From NCBI RefSeq assembly GCF_040719145.1, contig NZ_JBFDUZ010000001.1, forward strand, positions 2,914,001 to 2,978,000: 64,000 nucleotides of DNA, given 5' to 3'. This DNA is from Paenibacillus sp. JQZ6Y-1 (lineage in GTDB: Bacteria; Bacillota; Bacilli; Paenibacillales; Paenibacillaceae). A program made the translations under genes and the position numbers. Each line of letters starts with the position of its first letter. The first letter of the stretch is position 1. The notes under the pieces are model-generated. The model was not told where the DNA came from, ran no database searches, and was given only the letters and a program-made list of their open reading frames with translations. Positions 19,401 through 27,867 of this stretch are shown here, one piece after another.

Positions 19401-22400
19401 GTTAACTGCTCGGTCACCTGTTGATAAACGCTTCCCTGCTGCTCAACGAAGATCGTTCGCAGACTATCATGGCGATTCAAAATCATATGAATCGCTTGCT
19501 CCAACCGATCTCCGTCCACCGCTCCGTACAGATGAAAGGCAAACGGAATATGATACGCCTTGCTGTCTGGCTCCAACTGCTGCACTAGCCATAATCGCTG
19601 CTGGGCAGGCGATAACGGATATTTCCCATCTGGCGAGCGATACGACACAATTGGCTCACTGGCTGCCAATACCGGCTGCTTCTGAATCTGCTCTGCCAGT
19701 TCTCTCAGCACCGGATAATCAAACAACATCCGCAAGCTAAGCTGACGCTGCAACGCTTCCTCTAACCGACTCACCACTTGCGCTGCCAACAACGAATGCC
19801 CGCCAATCGCGAAGAAGTGATCATACGCTCCAATCTGCTCTCGACCAAGAATCTGCTGCCAAATGTCGGCGATGATCTGCTCACCCAGACGATCCGGTGC
19901 TTCATATGCCTGCTGACGCAAATCCTGCTCCTCAATGGCTGGCAGCTGCTTGCGGTCAATTTTCCCATTCACCGTCAAGGCAAAGGAAGACAGTTCTCGC
20001 CAAGCAGACGGCAGCATATACGCTGGCAATCGCTGACTGAGCTGCTCCCGCAATACAGCAACCTCCTGTACTCGATCGGTTGTGTAATAGACAGCAAGTA
20101 TGTCTTCATCCTGTCCCGGCGCTTGGGTCAGCAATGCCACAGCATCATGAATGCCTGTACACATCCGCAATGCTTCCTCCACCTCACCTAGCTCGATTCG
20201 ATGCCCACGCAGCTTGATCTGATCATCCGTACGACCGATAAACTCGATCTGACCATCGATACGCCACTGCACCAGATCGCCCGTGCGATACAGCAACCCA
20301 TCCGTTAGGTGCGGCAAATGAACAAATTTCTCCGCCGTCAGTTCTGGTCGATTCCAGTATCCTGCTGCCAGTCCATCGCCGCCAACAACCAATTCGCCAG
20401 TCATACCGATGGGAACGGGCTGATCGTATGTATTCAGCACATACACATATGTATTGGAAACGGGAGTGCCAATCGGAACCGTCGGATGGGGTTGCCACTG
20501 ATCTCTCTGAATCTGAAAATTCATCGTGATCGCGGTGTTTTCACTCGGTCCGTATGAATTAAGCATCTGTACAGGTGCGCCTGCTGCGATGACTCGCTCC
20601 ACCCATTTGCCATTCAAAGCCTCTCCGCCGATCAACAAATATTGCAAACAACGAAACGCATCCGGTTGCACTCGTGCTGTCGTATGAAACAGCGCTGCCG
20701 ATATCGCCATAATGCTGATTCGCTGATCTTCCAGCCAGTCCTTCAGCTGGGGAGGCGAGATCAACACATGCTGGGGCAAAATAACTAATGCTGCTCCATT
20801 CAGCAAGGCACCCCAGATTTCAAATGCGGAAATATCAAACGATACATTCATCGTTTGCGCGATACGATCCTGCGACTGTATATCAATATAATTCGTCTGC
20901 TGCACAAGACGAGCGACACCGCGATGCTTGATCGCCACGCCCTTCGGCTGTCCAGTCGAACCAGATGTATAAATGATGTACGCCAGTTGATCCACCGTAC
21001 CCGGCACCGACATCATATGTTCCGCCCCACCGTCATGAACCGGTTGTTCATAAGGGATTGTTACGACATGTGAGGTCATTGTAGCCGCATCCAGCAAAGT
21101 CTCCACAATCATCACACTCACACCGCTATCCTGCACAATGTACTGCAGGCGTTCCTCCGGCAATTGGGGATCAAGCGGTACATACACACCGCCCAGCTTC
21201 AATACTGCTAGTGCCGATACGATAAACCCGCTAGACCGTGCAAGTCGAATACCCACTCGCTGACCAGTGGCGACACCGCTTTGTTGCAATCGCTGTGCCA
21301 ATTGGCTTGCCACCTGATTCAATTGCCAATATGTCATCTGCTCGTTATCTTGTTCAATCGCGATATGATCAGGCGTACGCTCTGCCTGCCGCTCAAACAA
21401 AGCAATGATCGTATCCTGTGGATACACAGAGGTTGTCTGGTTCATTTCGCGAATCAGTCGCTTTTCCTCAACAGTGAGTATATCCATCTCCTGCATAGAA
21501 CGCTCAGGATGCTGCGTAAGGAACTGTACGATATGTTGAAAATGCGCCGTCATCCGCTCCAGCTCATCTCGTTGCCATAAAGCATCATCATATTGCCATT
21601 CGCCCATCAGCCCGGTATCAGTCTCGCTCATTAGCAATGCAAGATCACACTTGGCATCGTCATTGCGTAGCTCCAACATATTCATCTGAAGGTCGGCGGT
21701 CGTCCAATGGGAGGACAATTGATTTTGCAGGGAAAACAGCGTCTGGAACAACGGTGATGAAGCCCCGTCACGCTGCGGATTGATAAGCTCAACCAATTTA
21801 TCGAAAGGAATATCCTGATTGGCATATGCCTGCAAGCACTTGCGCTTCACCTGATGCACATACTGTTGAAAGCTTTGCCGCAAATCTGTTTGCGAACGAA
21901 TCAGCACGGTATTTACAAAAAAGCCAATCGTATGCTCCACTTCACGCAGCGTTCTACCCGCAACTGGCGTGGCGACGAGCAGATCCTGTTGCCCAGAATA
22001 GAGAGATAGGAAGATATGATAGGCGGACAGCAAGCCCATATTCAGGGTCAAGCCCTCCTGACGGCACCACTGCTGTAGCCGTTGATAGACTTCCTCCTCT
22101 ATAGAAAACGGGAACACATTCCCGCTACCACGACGCTGCTCCGTCGGCTTCAAATGCAGGACCGGATAGTTCTGAAGTTCATCCAGCCAATACTGTTGCT
22201 GCAACGCTAGATTGCCCTGCTCCATCTGCTCCTGCTGCCAAAAGCAATAATCGGCGTATTGAATATCCGTTTCCGATAACGGCGACATCTCTTGGTGCTC
22301 ATAATGATGTAGCAGATCATCCATAAAAACAGCGAATGAGGCGCGATCAAACATAATATGATGAATGTTGGCATAAAACAAATACTGCTGATCCGCCAGC

Positions 22401-22798
22401 CGAAACAGATACAAGCGATATGGAAACTGAGTTGCCAATGAGAACGGCTGACGCTGATCTTGCTCAATAGATTGCAGCGCTTGCTGTCGATGCTGCTCCA
22501 CATCCCCATCGTCATATGAGATATAGTGCAGCTTCACTTCCGCCTGTGCATGAATCCATTGTTTATATCCAGTATCATCATGGGCAAAGCGAGTCCGAAA
22601 CGGTTCATGCTTGTTGATAAGTGCCTGAAGCGCGGCTTGGAATCGCTCTACGGATAAGGGACCCGTAATATCGAGTGCAAACGGAATATGATACGCGCTC
22701 GTATCGGGACGAAGCTGCTGCAAAAACCAGAGACGCTGCTGCCCATAAGACATCGGCGCTTCAAAAATGGAAGAATCCGAATCAGTCACATTATTCAC
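16403..22798 (-). CDS. NRPS, two modules: C-A-T-C-A-T
   Basis: Synthetase of 2131 residues. First condensation domain at about 15-440, with the catalytic motif written HHIMFDR, so the usual final Gly is Arg. First adenylation at about 465-960, with pocket D-I-F-A-L-G-S-A-I, which I cannot match to a known code. Carrier FFAIGGHSLLAAQ near 1010. Second condensation at about 1070-1500 with normal HHILFDG. Second adenylation at about 1530-2030, with pocket D-V-Q-E-I-S-S-V-D; Glu at position 278 and Asp at 331 suggest an amine side chain (Dab, Orn or Lys-like). Final carrier FFEIGGHSLVAAQ. The start is either GTG 22798 (overlapping the previous stop) or GTG 22789, the latter at better distance from AAGGGG. 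The region 19.5-20.3 kb is almost identical to part of the next synthetase upstream. Confidence 0.92.
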   Translation of the reverse strand: MNNVTDSDSSIFEAPMSYGQQRLWFLQQLRPDTSAYHIPFALDITGPLSVERFQAALQALINKHEPFRTRFAHDDTGYKQWIHAQAEVKLHYISYDDGDVEQHRQQALQSIEQDQRQPFSLATQFPYRLYLFRLADQQYLFYANIHHIMFDRASFAVFMDDLLHHYEHQEMSPLSETDIQYADYCFWQQEQMEQGNLALQQQYWLDELQNYPVLHLKPTEQRRGSGNVFPFSIEEEVYQRLQQWCRQEGLTLNMGLLSAYHIFLSLYSGQQDLLVATPVAGRTLREVEHTIGFFVNTVLIRSQTDLRQSFQQYVHQVKRKCLQAYANQDIPFDKLVELINPQRDGASSPLFQTLFSLQNQLSSHWTTADLQMNMLELRNDDAKCDLALLMSETDTGLMGEWQYDDALWQRDELERMTAHFQHIVQFLTQHPERSMQEMDILTVEEKRLIREMNQTTSVYPQDTIIALFERQAERTPDHIAIEQDNEQMTYWQLNQVASQLAQRLQQSGVATGQRVGIRLARSSGFIVSALAVLKLGGVYVPLDPQLPEERLQYIVQDSGVSVMIVETLLDAATMTSHVVTIPYEQPVHDGGAEHMMSVPGTVDQLAYIIYTSGSTGQPKGVAIKHRGVARLVQQTNYIDIQSQDRIAQTMNVSFDISAFEIWGALLNGAALVILPQHVLISPPQLKDWLEDQRISIMAISAALFHTTARVQPDAFRCLQYLLIGGEALNGKWVERVIAAGAPVQMLNSYGPSENTAITMNFQIQRDQWQPHPTVPIGTPVSNTYVYVLNTYDQPVPIGMTGELVVGGDGLAAGYWNRPELTAEKFVHLPHLTDGLLYRTGDLVQWRIDGQIEFIGRTDDQIKLRGHRIELGEVEEALRMCTGIHDAVALLTQAPGQDEDILAVYYTTDRVQEVAVLREQLSQRLPAYMLPSAWRELSSFALTVNGKIDRKQLPAIEEQDLRQQAYEAPDRLGEQIIADIWQQILGREQIGAYDHFFAIGGHSLLAAQVVSRLEEALQRQLSLRMLFDYPVLRELAEQIQKQPVLAASEPIVSYRSPDGKYPLSPAQQRLWLVQQLEPDSKAYHIPFAFHLYGAVDGDRLEQAIHMILNRHDSLRTIFVEQQGSVYQQVTEQLTMLERSSLHVPQEEVEQHIQEILEREAWQPLSLTDAPPLRLRLIEVSRDHYVLSWVIHHILFDGWSVNVLQQELEAAYRQWEIPVQHLQYSDYACWQREEAQQQRQQQQLSYWVEELGGTLPVLELATQYRRPKNPSSAGCSLQHVLPEGLTQALRSWSSEQEVTLPMTLLAAFQILLSRYSSQEEMLIGMPVAGRGRAEWENLIGFFVNTVVIRTTLEGNPTFLDYVQQVKEKCLNAYAHQDVSFERVVEAVQPERQRGYHPVFQVMFSSDYASGSSPMLSDDIQLTSIELENKVSKFDLSLHIAEQPHQVAFELQYRLDLFGEQMMTEFAGHWEALLHEIVAQPEQKVCQLPIQQQPASKLMNSALPLHDSALPLFDDNINSLHADPPLQHLFFYDYIDEMAKQQPLETAIIFKQQRITYSEMAKYANQIASYLTKRGYPAQSAIGVYMQKDWNVVPIVLGIMKAGHIFVPLDPQHPTQRIQYIVNDIQLRAVFVQQQQPLQGVYGTELLEVEQIWSTIVSMPSSFVYPDRQPQDGAYIIYTSGTTGKPKGILIHHRNLAHACPSWQTAYHSDQLQRYAQLASIAFDVFIQDMVRCLCFGGTLIVCDRSTLIHMPDLYELLYTERVEFGEFVPAVLKKLAAYMQEHQRYLPELKLIVSGADTWYAKDFADLRRLFHEQVTFINSYGVTEVTVDNLYFELAPSTQLDTEVVPIGQPFPHIRAYILDAHQQPVPNGVAGELYLGGPSVSQGYYNQPERTAEAFVSLPHIDSSVLYRTGDLVRRSLTGPIEFLGRRDYQVKIRGYRIETGEIEAIIRQTGLVRDARVTVKSIRGNQQLVAYLIPQPHLSGASVQEELIRLLKDELPAYMVPYAMMELEQFPLNDNGKIDTKSLPEPNVEQREEAFAAPQNDFEMLVADIWQHVLQAERIGRNDHFFEIGGHSLVAAQVISRLQQQLQMNIPLSVLFDYPVLAQMAAHIEQLIMQQLYEMSDEDAARMLTH
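19500..20330. repeat. Intra-operon repeat, copy 1 (A/T/C boundary)
   Basis: DNA nearly identical to 25904-26734 (offset about 6404 bases). It encodes the C-terminal adenylation subdomain, the carrier and the start of the condensation domain. The two protein segments differ at only scattered positions, for example PDRLGEQ versus PDRPGEQ. Boundaries are approximate. It indicates recent duplication or gene conversion between modules. Confidence 0.85.
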
Positions 22799-25700
22799 CC
22801 CTTGGTTGGATTGGAACGATCAGTATGATTACCGCGTGCATGGCGGCGGATCGTTAATTGTAATGCTGGCTGACTGGCAATCTGTTCAAACTGTCGATCT
22901 AGCTCTAGTACCGTCGGATAATCGAACAGCGCTGCTAGCGGAATATCAACCTCAAACTGCTGACGTATCCGCGAAATCACCTGAGCCGCTAGCAACGAAT
23001 GCCCACCGATCATGAAAAAGTTGTCGTTGAGCGTAATTCCATCGTATTGCAGCACTTCTTCCCAGATACCAATTAACTGCTGCTGACGTGGATGATGAGC
23101 TGAATCGTCTATCGGCAACATAGTGGATACAGATACAGCTGGAAATAGATGCTGCTTGAGCTGCTTGCGGTCCACTTTCCCATTTGGCGTCAGCGGAATA
23201 GATTGTAGCCTAAACATGGAAGACGGAATCAGATGCGATGGAAACTTGGATTTGAGTTCATCCACGATCTGATCTAGGGTATACTCGCTGAATGAATGCT
23301 GTAGCAGCACATATCCTTCCAACTCAGCCTGTTGATCCTGATCCTGCCGAACGACAACGATTGCCGTATCCACCGCAGGATGAGCGGAAAGCATGGATTC
23401 TACCTCATTCAATTCGATACGATACCCTCTCACCTTCACCTGACGATCCTGTCTTCCTTTCAAAGCAAGATTGCCATTCTCACGAATATATCCACGGTCG
23501 CCTGTACGGTAAAAGGTCAATGACTCCTCCGCCCACGGCAGATGTACAAAATGCTCTGCCGTCTGCTGCTCGTCTCCGATATAGCCACGACTCATTCCGC
23601 GCCCGCCAATGTACACCTCGCCAATCAGACCATCTGGCACAGGCAATTGATTTTCATCCAAAATGTAGATCGCAGTATGCTCAATTGGCTGTCCCACATC
23701 ATACACTGGCTCCGGCTGTGTACCGATTCGGCGATACGTTGTTGTCAAGGTCGTTTCAGTTGGTCCGTACAGATTGATCAGCTGGCTGAACGGGAATAGC
23801 TGCTGCACCGATGCCGCCAGTGTATCGGACAACATCTCTCCGCTGCACAATACAAGGCGTACCGATGACGGACGGTTCGCTGTATGATGGGCAGTCAAGG
23901 TTAGCGATTTTAACAAGGATGGCACGGTACTAAGTAGGCAGGTAATTTCTTTTTGCCGAATCATTTGTAAAATGAGATCCTGATCGCGCGCATGCTGGGG
24001 AGGAAGCAGGACAACCGTTGCCCCCAGCGCTAGCGGTGCAATCAAATCGCGGAAAAAGGCATCAACCGATAAGGAAGCCAGCTGTAGCACTCGGTCACTG
24101 GATTGAACATGCAGTTCCTTTTTCATAAATGCAATATAATTGCAGATGCCTGTATGCTCGTTGCAAATGGCTTTGGGATTGCCAGTACTGCCCGACGTGT
24201 ACACAATGTACGCAGCATCGCCAGAGGATGCCGCTGTTATTGCCCCCGTTGCTCCATTGGCGTATACCGCATAGTCCGCTGCAATCACCGGAATAGAAAC
24301 GATAGATTGAGCATGCGGGACTTGCAACGTAGACGTTAGAATACAGCGCGGTGCTGCATGCTCTGCCATATACTGCTGACGCTGCTCTGGATAAGTAGGA
24401 TCAATCGGTACGATGCACGCCCCCATCTTCCATACCGCTAGCATGGCAACAACGGCATCAAAGGATTTGTGAAAATACAGACCGATACGATCATGCCGCT
24501 GAATACCATGAACCTCCGATAGATAGAAGGCAAGCTGTTCGCTACGTGTATGCAGCTCACCATACGTCATCGTCTGCTTGGTATCATCCAGCGCCACATC
24601 GGCAGGATGTTGTAGCATTTGCTGCTCTAACATCTGATAGATGGTGCGCGATTCTGGCGCTGCGGAGCGGAGTCGTTGATATTGCTGCTCACTCCAGCTT
24701 TGTCTGTCCGCTTCTGGAATCAAGGATATGCGAGAGATATGCTCATTACCGTTCACCGTAATCTGATACAACAAATGGGTCATATGCTCTGCCATCTGCT
24801 CTACCTGATGATCCGTCAGCACATCGGTCCGATAGCGGAACTGCATCTCCATCCCCTCTACATGCTCATGAATCGATAACGTCAAATCGAACTTGGCTTG
24901 CTCCGATTGCCCACTGCTAGCCGACACTTCCATGGCTTGAATAAAATCGGTATCTCGGCGGCTCAGATCATGGTGATGAATAAACATCACTTGAAATACC
25001 GGATGATAACTGCGCTGCCGTTCCGGCTGAATCGCTTCCACTATGCGTTCAAACGATACATCCTGATGAGCATAAGCACCGAGACACTTTTCCTTCACCT
25101 GCTGTACATAATGAGCAAATGCAGGGTCATCTGCCAATGTCGTACGAATCACCACCGTATTCACAAAAAAGCCGATCAATGCTTCCCATTCTGCCCGCGC
25201 TCTGCCTGCCACTGGCATACCGATCAGCAGTTCCTTTTGTCCGCTGTGACGATGCAGCAACACCTGAAATGCCGCCAGCAATGTCATTGGCAAGGTGGCT
25301 TCCTGCTCCTGACTCCAGCTTCTCAAACGCTCCGTTAATTCCGGCGATAAGATGCAATGCAAGCTGCGTCCTTCGGAAGAAGGTACTTTCGGACGGCGAT
25401 ATTCCGTTGCCAGCTCTAGCACTGGCAATTCTCCACCCAGTTCCTCCAGCCAATATGATAACTGCTGTTGTTGACGCTGCTGCTGGGCAGGCTCATGCTG
25501 CCAGCACGCATAATCGCTATATTGCAGCATCGGTTTGGTGGACATATCCAGTTGTCGATACGCCGCTTCCAGCTCCTGCTGCAATATACCAACCGACCAG
25601 CCATCAAATAAAATATGGTGGATCACCCAGCTCAACACATGATGCTCTGGCTCCATTTCAATCAAGCGTAGACGCAGTGGCGGCGCGTCAGTTAGTGATA

Positions 25701-27867
25701 ACGGTTGCCACGCTTCCTGCTCTAATATGTCTTGTAAAAGAAACTCTTGTCTATCCGTTGTTACCTCTTGCATCGCATCATATATTGTCGAGCGTTCCAG
25801 TGAGACCAGCTGCGTCGTGACCTGCTGATACGGCTCTCCACGTTCTTCTCCGAAGATCGTCCGTAGACTATCATGCCGATTCAAAATCGTATGAATCGCC
25901 TGCTCCAACCGATCCCCGTCCACTGCTCCGTACAGATGAAAGGCAAACGGAATATGATACGCCTTGCTGTCCGGCTCCAACTGTTGCACCAGCCATAATC
26001 GCTGCTGGGCAGGCGATAACGGATATTTCCCATCCGGTGAACGATATGCCACAATTGGGTCACTGGCTGCCAATACTGGCTGCTTCTGAATCTGCTCTGC
26101 CAGCTCTCTTAGCACTGGATAATCAAACAACATCCGCAAGCTAAGCTGACGCTGCAACGCTTCCTCTAACCGACTCACTACCTGTGCTGCCAACAACGAA
26201 TGCCCGCCAATCGCGAAGAAATGATCATACGCTCCAATCTGCTCTCGACCAAGAATCTGCTGCCAAATGTCGGCGATGATCTGCTCACCCGGACGATCCG
26301 GTGCTTCATATGCCTGCTGACGCAAATCCTGCTCCTCAATGGCTGGCAGCTGCTTGCGGTCAATTTTCCCATTCACTGTCAAGGCAAAAGCAGGAAGTTC
26401 CTTCCACGCAGACGGCAGCATATATGCTGGCAATCGCTGACTGAGCTGTTCCCGCAATACAGCAATGTTCTGTATCATGTCGGTTGTGTAATACACCGCG
26501 AGTATGTTTTCCTCTTGTCCGGGTGCTTGTGTTAGCAGCGCTACCGCATCATGAACGCCTGTGCACATCCGCAGCGCTTCCTCCACCTCGCCCAGCTCAA
26601 TCCGATGTCCACGCAGCTTGACCTGATCATCCGTACGACCGATAAATTCCATTTGACCATCCGTACGCCACTGCACCAGATCCCCGGTACGATATAACGG
26701 CTCGTCTGCCAGATGTGGCAAATGAACAAATTTCTCCGTCGTCAGCTCTGGTCGGTTCCAATATCCCGTTGCCAATCCATCGCCACCGAGATACAGCTCC
26801 CCTACAACACCTACTGGCAACAATCGCTGCTGATCATCCAGCACATAAGCTGTCGTATGATTGATCGGTTGACCAATCGGCATTTTCTGTTGCTCATCCC
26901 ATAATCCATCAGGAATCTCATAGCTCAATGAAAAGGTGGTACATTCCGTAGGTCCGTAAATATTAGAAAGATGTTGTGGCTTGCCTGCTTGGATCACTTC
27001 ATTTACCCAACGTACATTACAAGCTTCCCCGCCAAACAATACTGTTTTCAACTGAGCAAAAGCTCCCGGCTGCTGCCGTGCCATCTGGTTAAACCATGCT
27101 ACGGTAATAAACAATGTAGTAATCTGGTTTGTAGACAACCAAGCCGCAAAATGTTCTGCCGAAAGCATTTGCTCGCGTGGTGCGATAACAAGGCGTGCTC
27201 CATGCAGCAACGCACCCCACAATTCAAATGTCACCGCATCGAATGAAGCATTGGATGCTTGCGCCATCACATCGGTATGATCAAGCTGTGCATAGCTGGC
27301 ATGCTGGACAAGACTAACGATGCCTTTATCCTGAATGCAAACTCCTTTCGGACGCCCAGTTGATCCCGATGTATAGATCATGTATGCGATGCTATCTGAA
27401 CGATATGAATGGGAATCCAGCGACACATACGGCTGCTCTGTATGTAGATGCTGCATCTCTACCACTTCGCATGGATAGGCTGCCTCTGATCCAGCGAACC
27501 AATCGCCGACAGAGGAATCAGCGATTAGCAGGCTCATCTCAGAGTCTTCGATTATATAAGCGATACGCTCTGATGGGTTGGCAGGATCGACAGGCACGTA
27601 CGTCGCTCCTACCTTTAAAATGCCCAGCCAACAGGCAAACAAATACACAGACCGTTCCATCAAGGTACCAACTCGTGCTCCCGGCTGAATGCCACGCTGC
27701 TGCAAGCTGGCAGCAATTCGATCCGAGTATTCATCCAACTGTCGGTACGTGAATGCCTGATGCTCATCCTCTATAGCACGCTGTTCGGAATGCTGCTGGA
27801 CTTGCATATCGAATAACTCCAATACCGTTTGAAATGGGGTCACTTGCTCATCTGCAATAACCTTCAT
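22795..27867 (-). CDS. NRPS, two modules: A-T-C-A-T, no N-terminal C domain
   Basis: Synthetase of 1690 residues that begins directly with an adenylation domain (MKVIADEQVTPFQTVLELFD), the form expected for a chain-starting module. First adenylation pocket D-A-F-F-L-G-I-T-F is close to a known Ile code. Carrier FFAIGGHSLLAAQ at about 560; condensation at about 630-1050 with HHILFDGWS; second adenylation at about 1075-1570 with pocket D-A-R-L-L-S-L-L-T, unmatched; last carrier FFMIGGHSLLAAQ near 1640. No thioesterase. ATG 27867 overlaps the preceding stop by 4 bp, with AAGGAG upstream. In the operon it follows a synthetase ending in an epimerization domain, yet has no condensation domain to accept from it, so gene order probably differs from assembly order. 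Confidence 0.92.
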   Translation of the reverse strand: MKVIADEQVTPFQTVLELFDMQVQQHSEQRAIEDEHQAFTYRQLDEYSDRIAASLQQRGIQPGARVGTLMERSVYLFACWLGILKVGATYVPVDPANPSERIAYIIEDSEMSLLIADSSVGDWFAGSEAAYPCEVVEMQHLHTEQPYVSLDSHSYRSDSIAYMIYTSGSTGRPKGVCIQDKGIVSLVQHASYAQLDHTDVMAQASNASFDAVTFELWGALLHGARLVIAPREQMLSAEHFAAWLSTNQITTLFITVAWFNQMARQQPGAFAQLKTVLFGGEACNVRWVNEVIQAGKPQHLSNIYGPTECTTFSLSYEIPDGLWDEQQKMPIGQPINHTTAYVLDDQQRLLPVGVVGELYLGGDGLATGYWNRPELTTEKFVHLPHLADEPLYRTGDLVQWRTDGQMEFIGRTDDQVKLRGHRIELGEVEEALRMCTGVHDAVALLTQAPGQEENILAVYYTTDMIQNIAVLREQLSQRLPAYMLPSAWKELPAFALTVNGKIDRKQLPAIEEQDLRQQAYEAPDRPGEQIIADIWQQILGREQIGAYDHFFAIGGHSLLAAQVVSRLEEALQRQLSLRMLFDYPVLRELAEQIQKQPVLAASDPIVAYRSPDGKYPLSPAQQRLWLVQQLEPDSKAYHIPFAFHLYGAVDGDRLEQAIHTILNRHDSLRTIFGEERGEPYQQVTTQLVSLERSTIYDAMQEVTTDRQEFLLQDILEQEAWQPLSLTDAPPLRLRLIEMEPEHHVLSWVIHHILFDGWSVGILQQELEAAYRQLDMSTKPMLQYSDYACWQHEPAQQQRQQQQLSYWLEELGGELPVLELATEYRRPKVPSSEGRSLHCILSPELTERLRSWSQEQEATLPMTLLAAFQVLLHRHSGQKELLIGMPVAGRARAEWEALIGFFVNTVVIRTTLADDPAFAHYVQQVKEKCLGAYAHQDVSFERIVEAIQPERQRSYHPVFQVMFIHHHDLSRRDTDFIQAMEVSASSGQSEQAKFDLTLSIHEHVEGMEMQFRYRTDVLTDHQVEQMAEHMTHLLYQITVNGNEHISRISLIPEADRQSWSEQQYQRLRSAAPESRTIYQMLEQQMLQHPADVALDDTKQTMTYGELHTRSEQLAFYLSEVHGIQRHDRIGLYFHKSFDAVVAMLAVWKMGACIVPIDPTYPEQRQQYMAEHAAPRCILTSTLQVPHAQSIVSIPVIAADYAVYANGATGAITAASSGDAAYIVYTSGSTGNPKAICNEHTGICNYIAFMKKELHVQSSDRVLQLASLSVDAFFRDLIAPLALGATVVLLPPQHARDQDLILQMIRQKEITCLLSTVPSLLKSLTLTAHHTANRPSSVRLVLCSGEMLSDTLAASVQQLFPFSQLINLYGPTETTLTTTYRRIGTQPEPVYDVGQPIEHTAIYILDENQLPVPDGLIGEVYIGGRGMSRGYIGDEQQTAEHFVHLPWAEESLTFYRTGDRGYIRENGNLALKGRQDRQVKVRGYRIELNEVESMLSAHPAVDTAIVVVRQDQDQQAELEGYVLLQHSFSEYTLDQIVDELKSKFPSHLIPSSMFRLQSIPLTPNGKVDRKQLKQHLFPAVSVSTMLPIDDSAHHPRQQQLIGIWEEVLQYDGITLNDNFFMIGGHSLLAAQVISRIRQQFEVDIPLAALFDYPTVLELDRQFEQIASQPALQLTIRRHARGNHTDRSNPTKG
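25904..26734. repeat. Intra-operon repeat, copy 2 (A/T/C boundary)
   Basis: Partner of the near-identical segment at 19500-20330, in the neighbouring synthetase gene and the same orientation. Boundaries are approximate. Confidence 0.85.
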
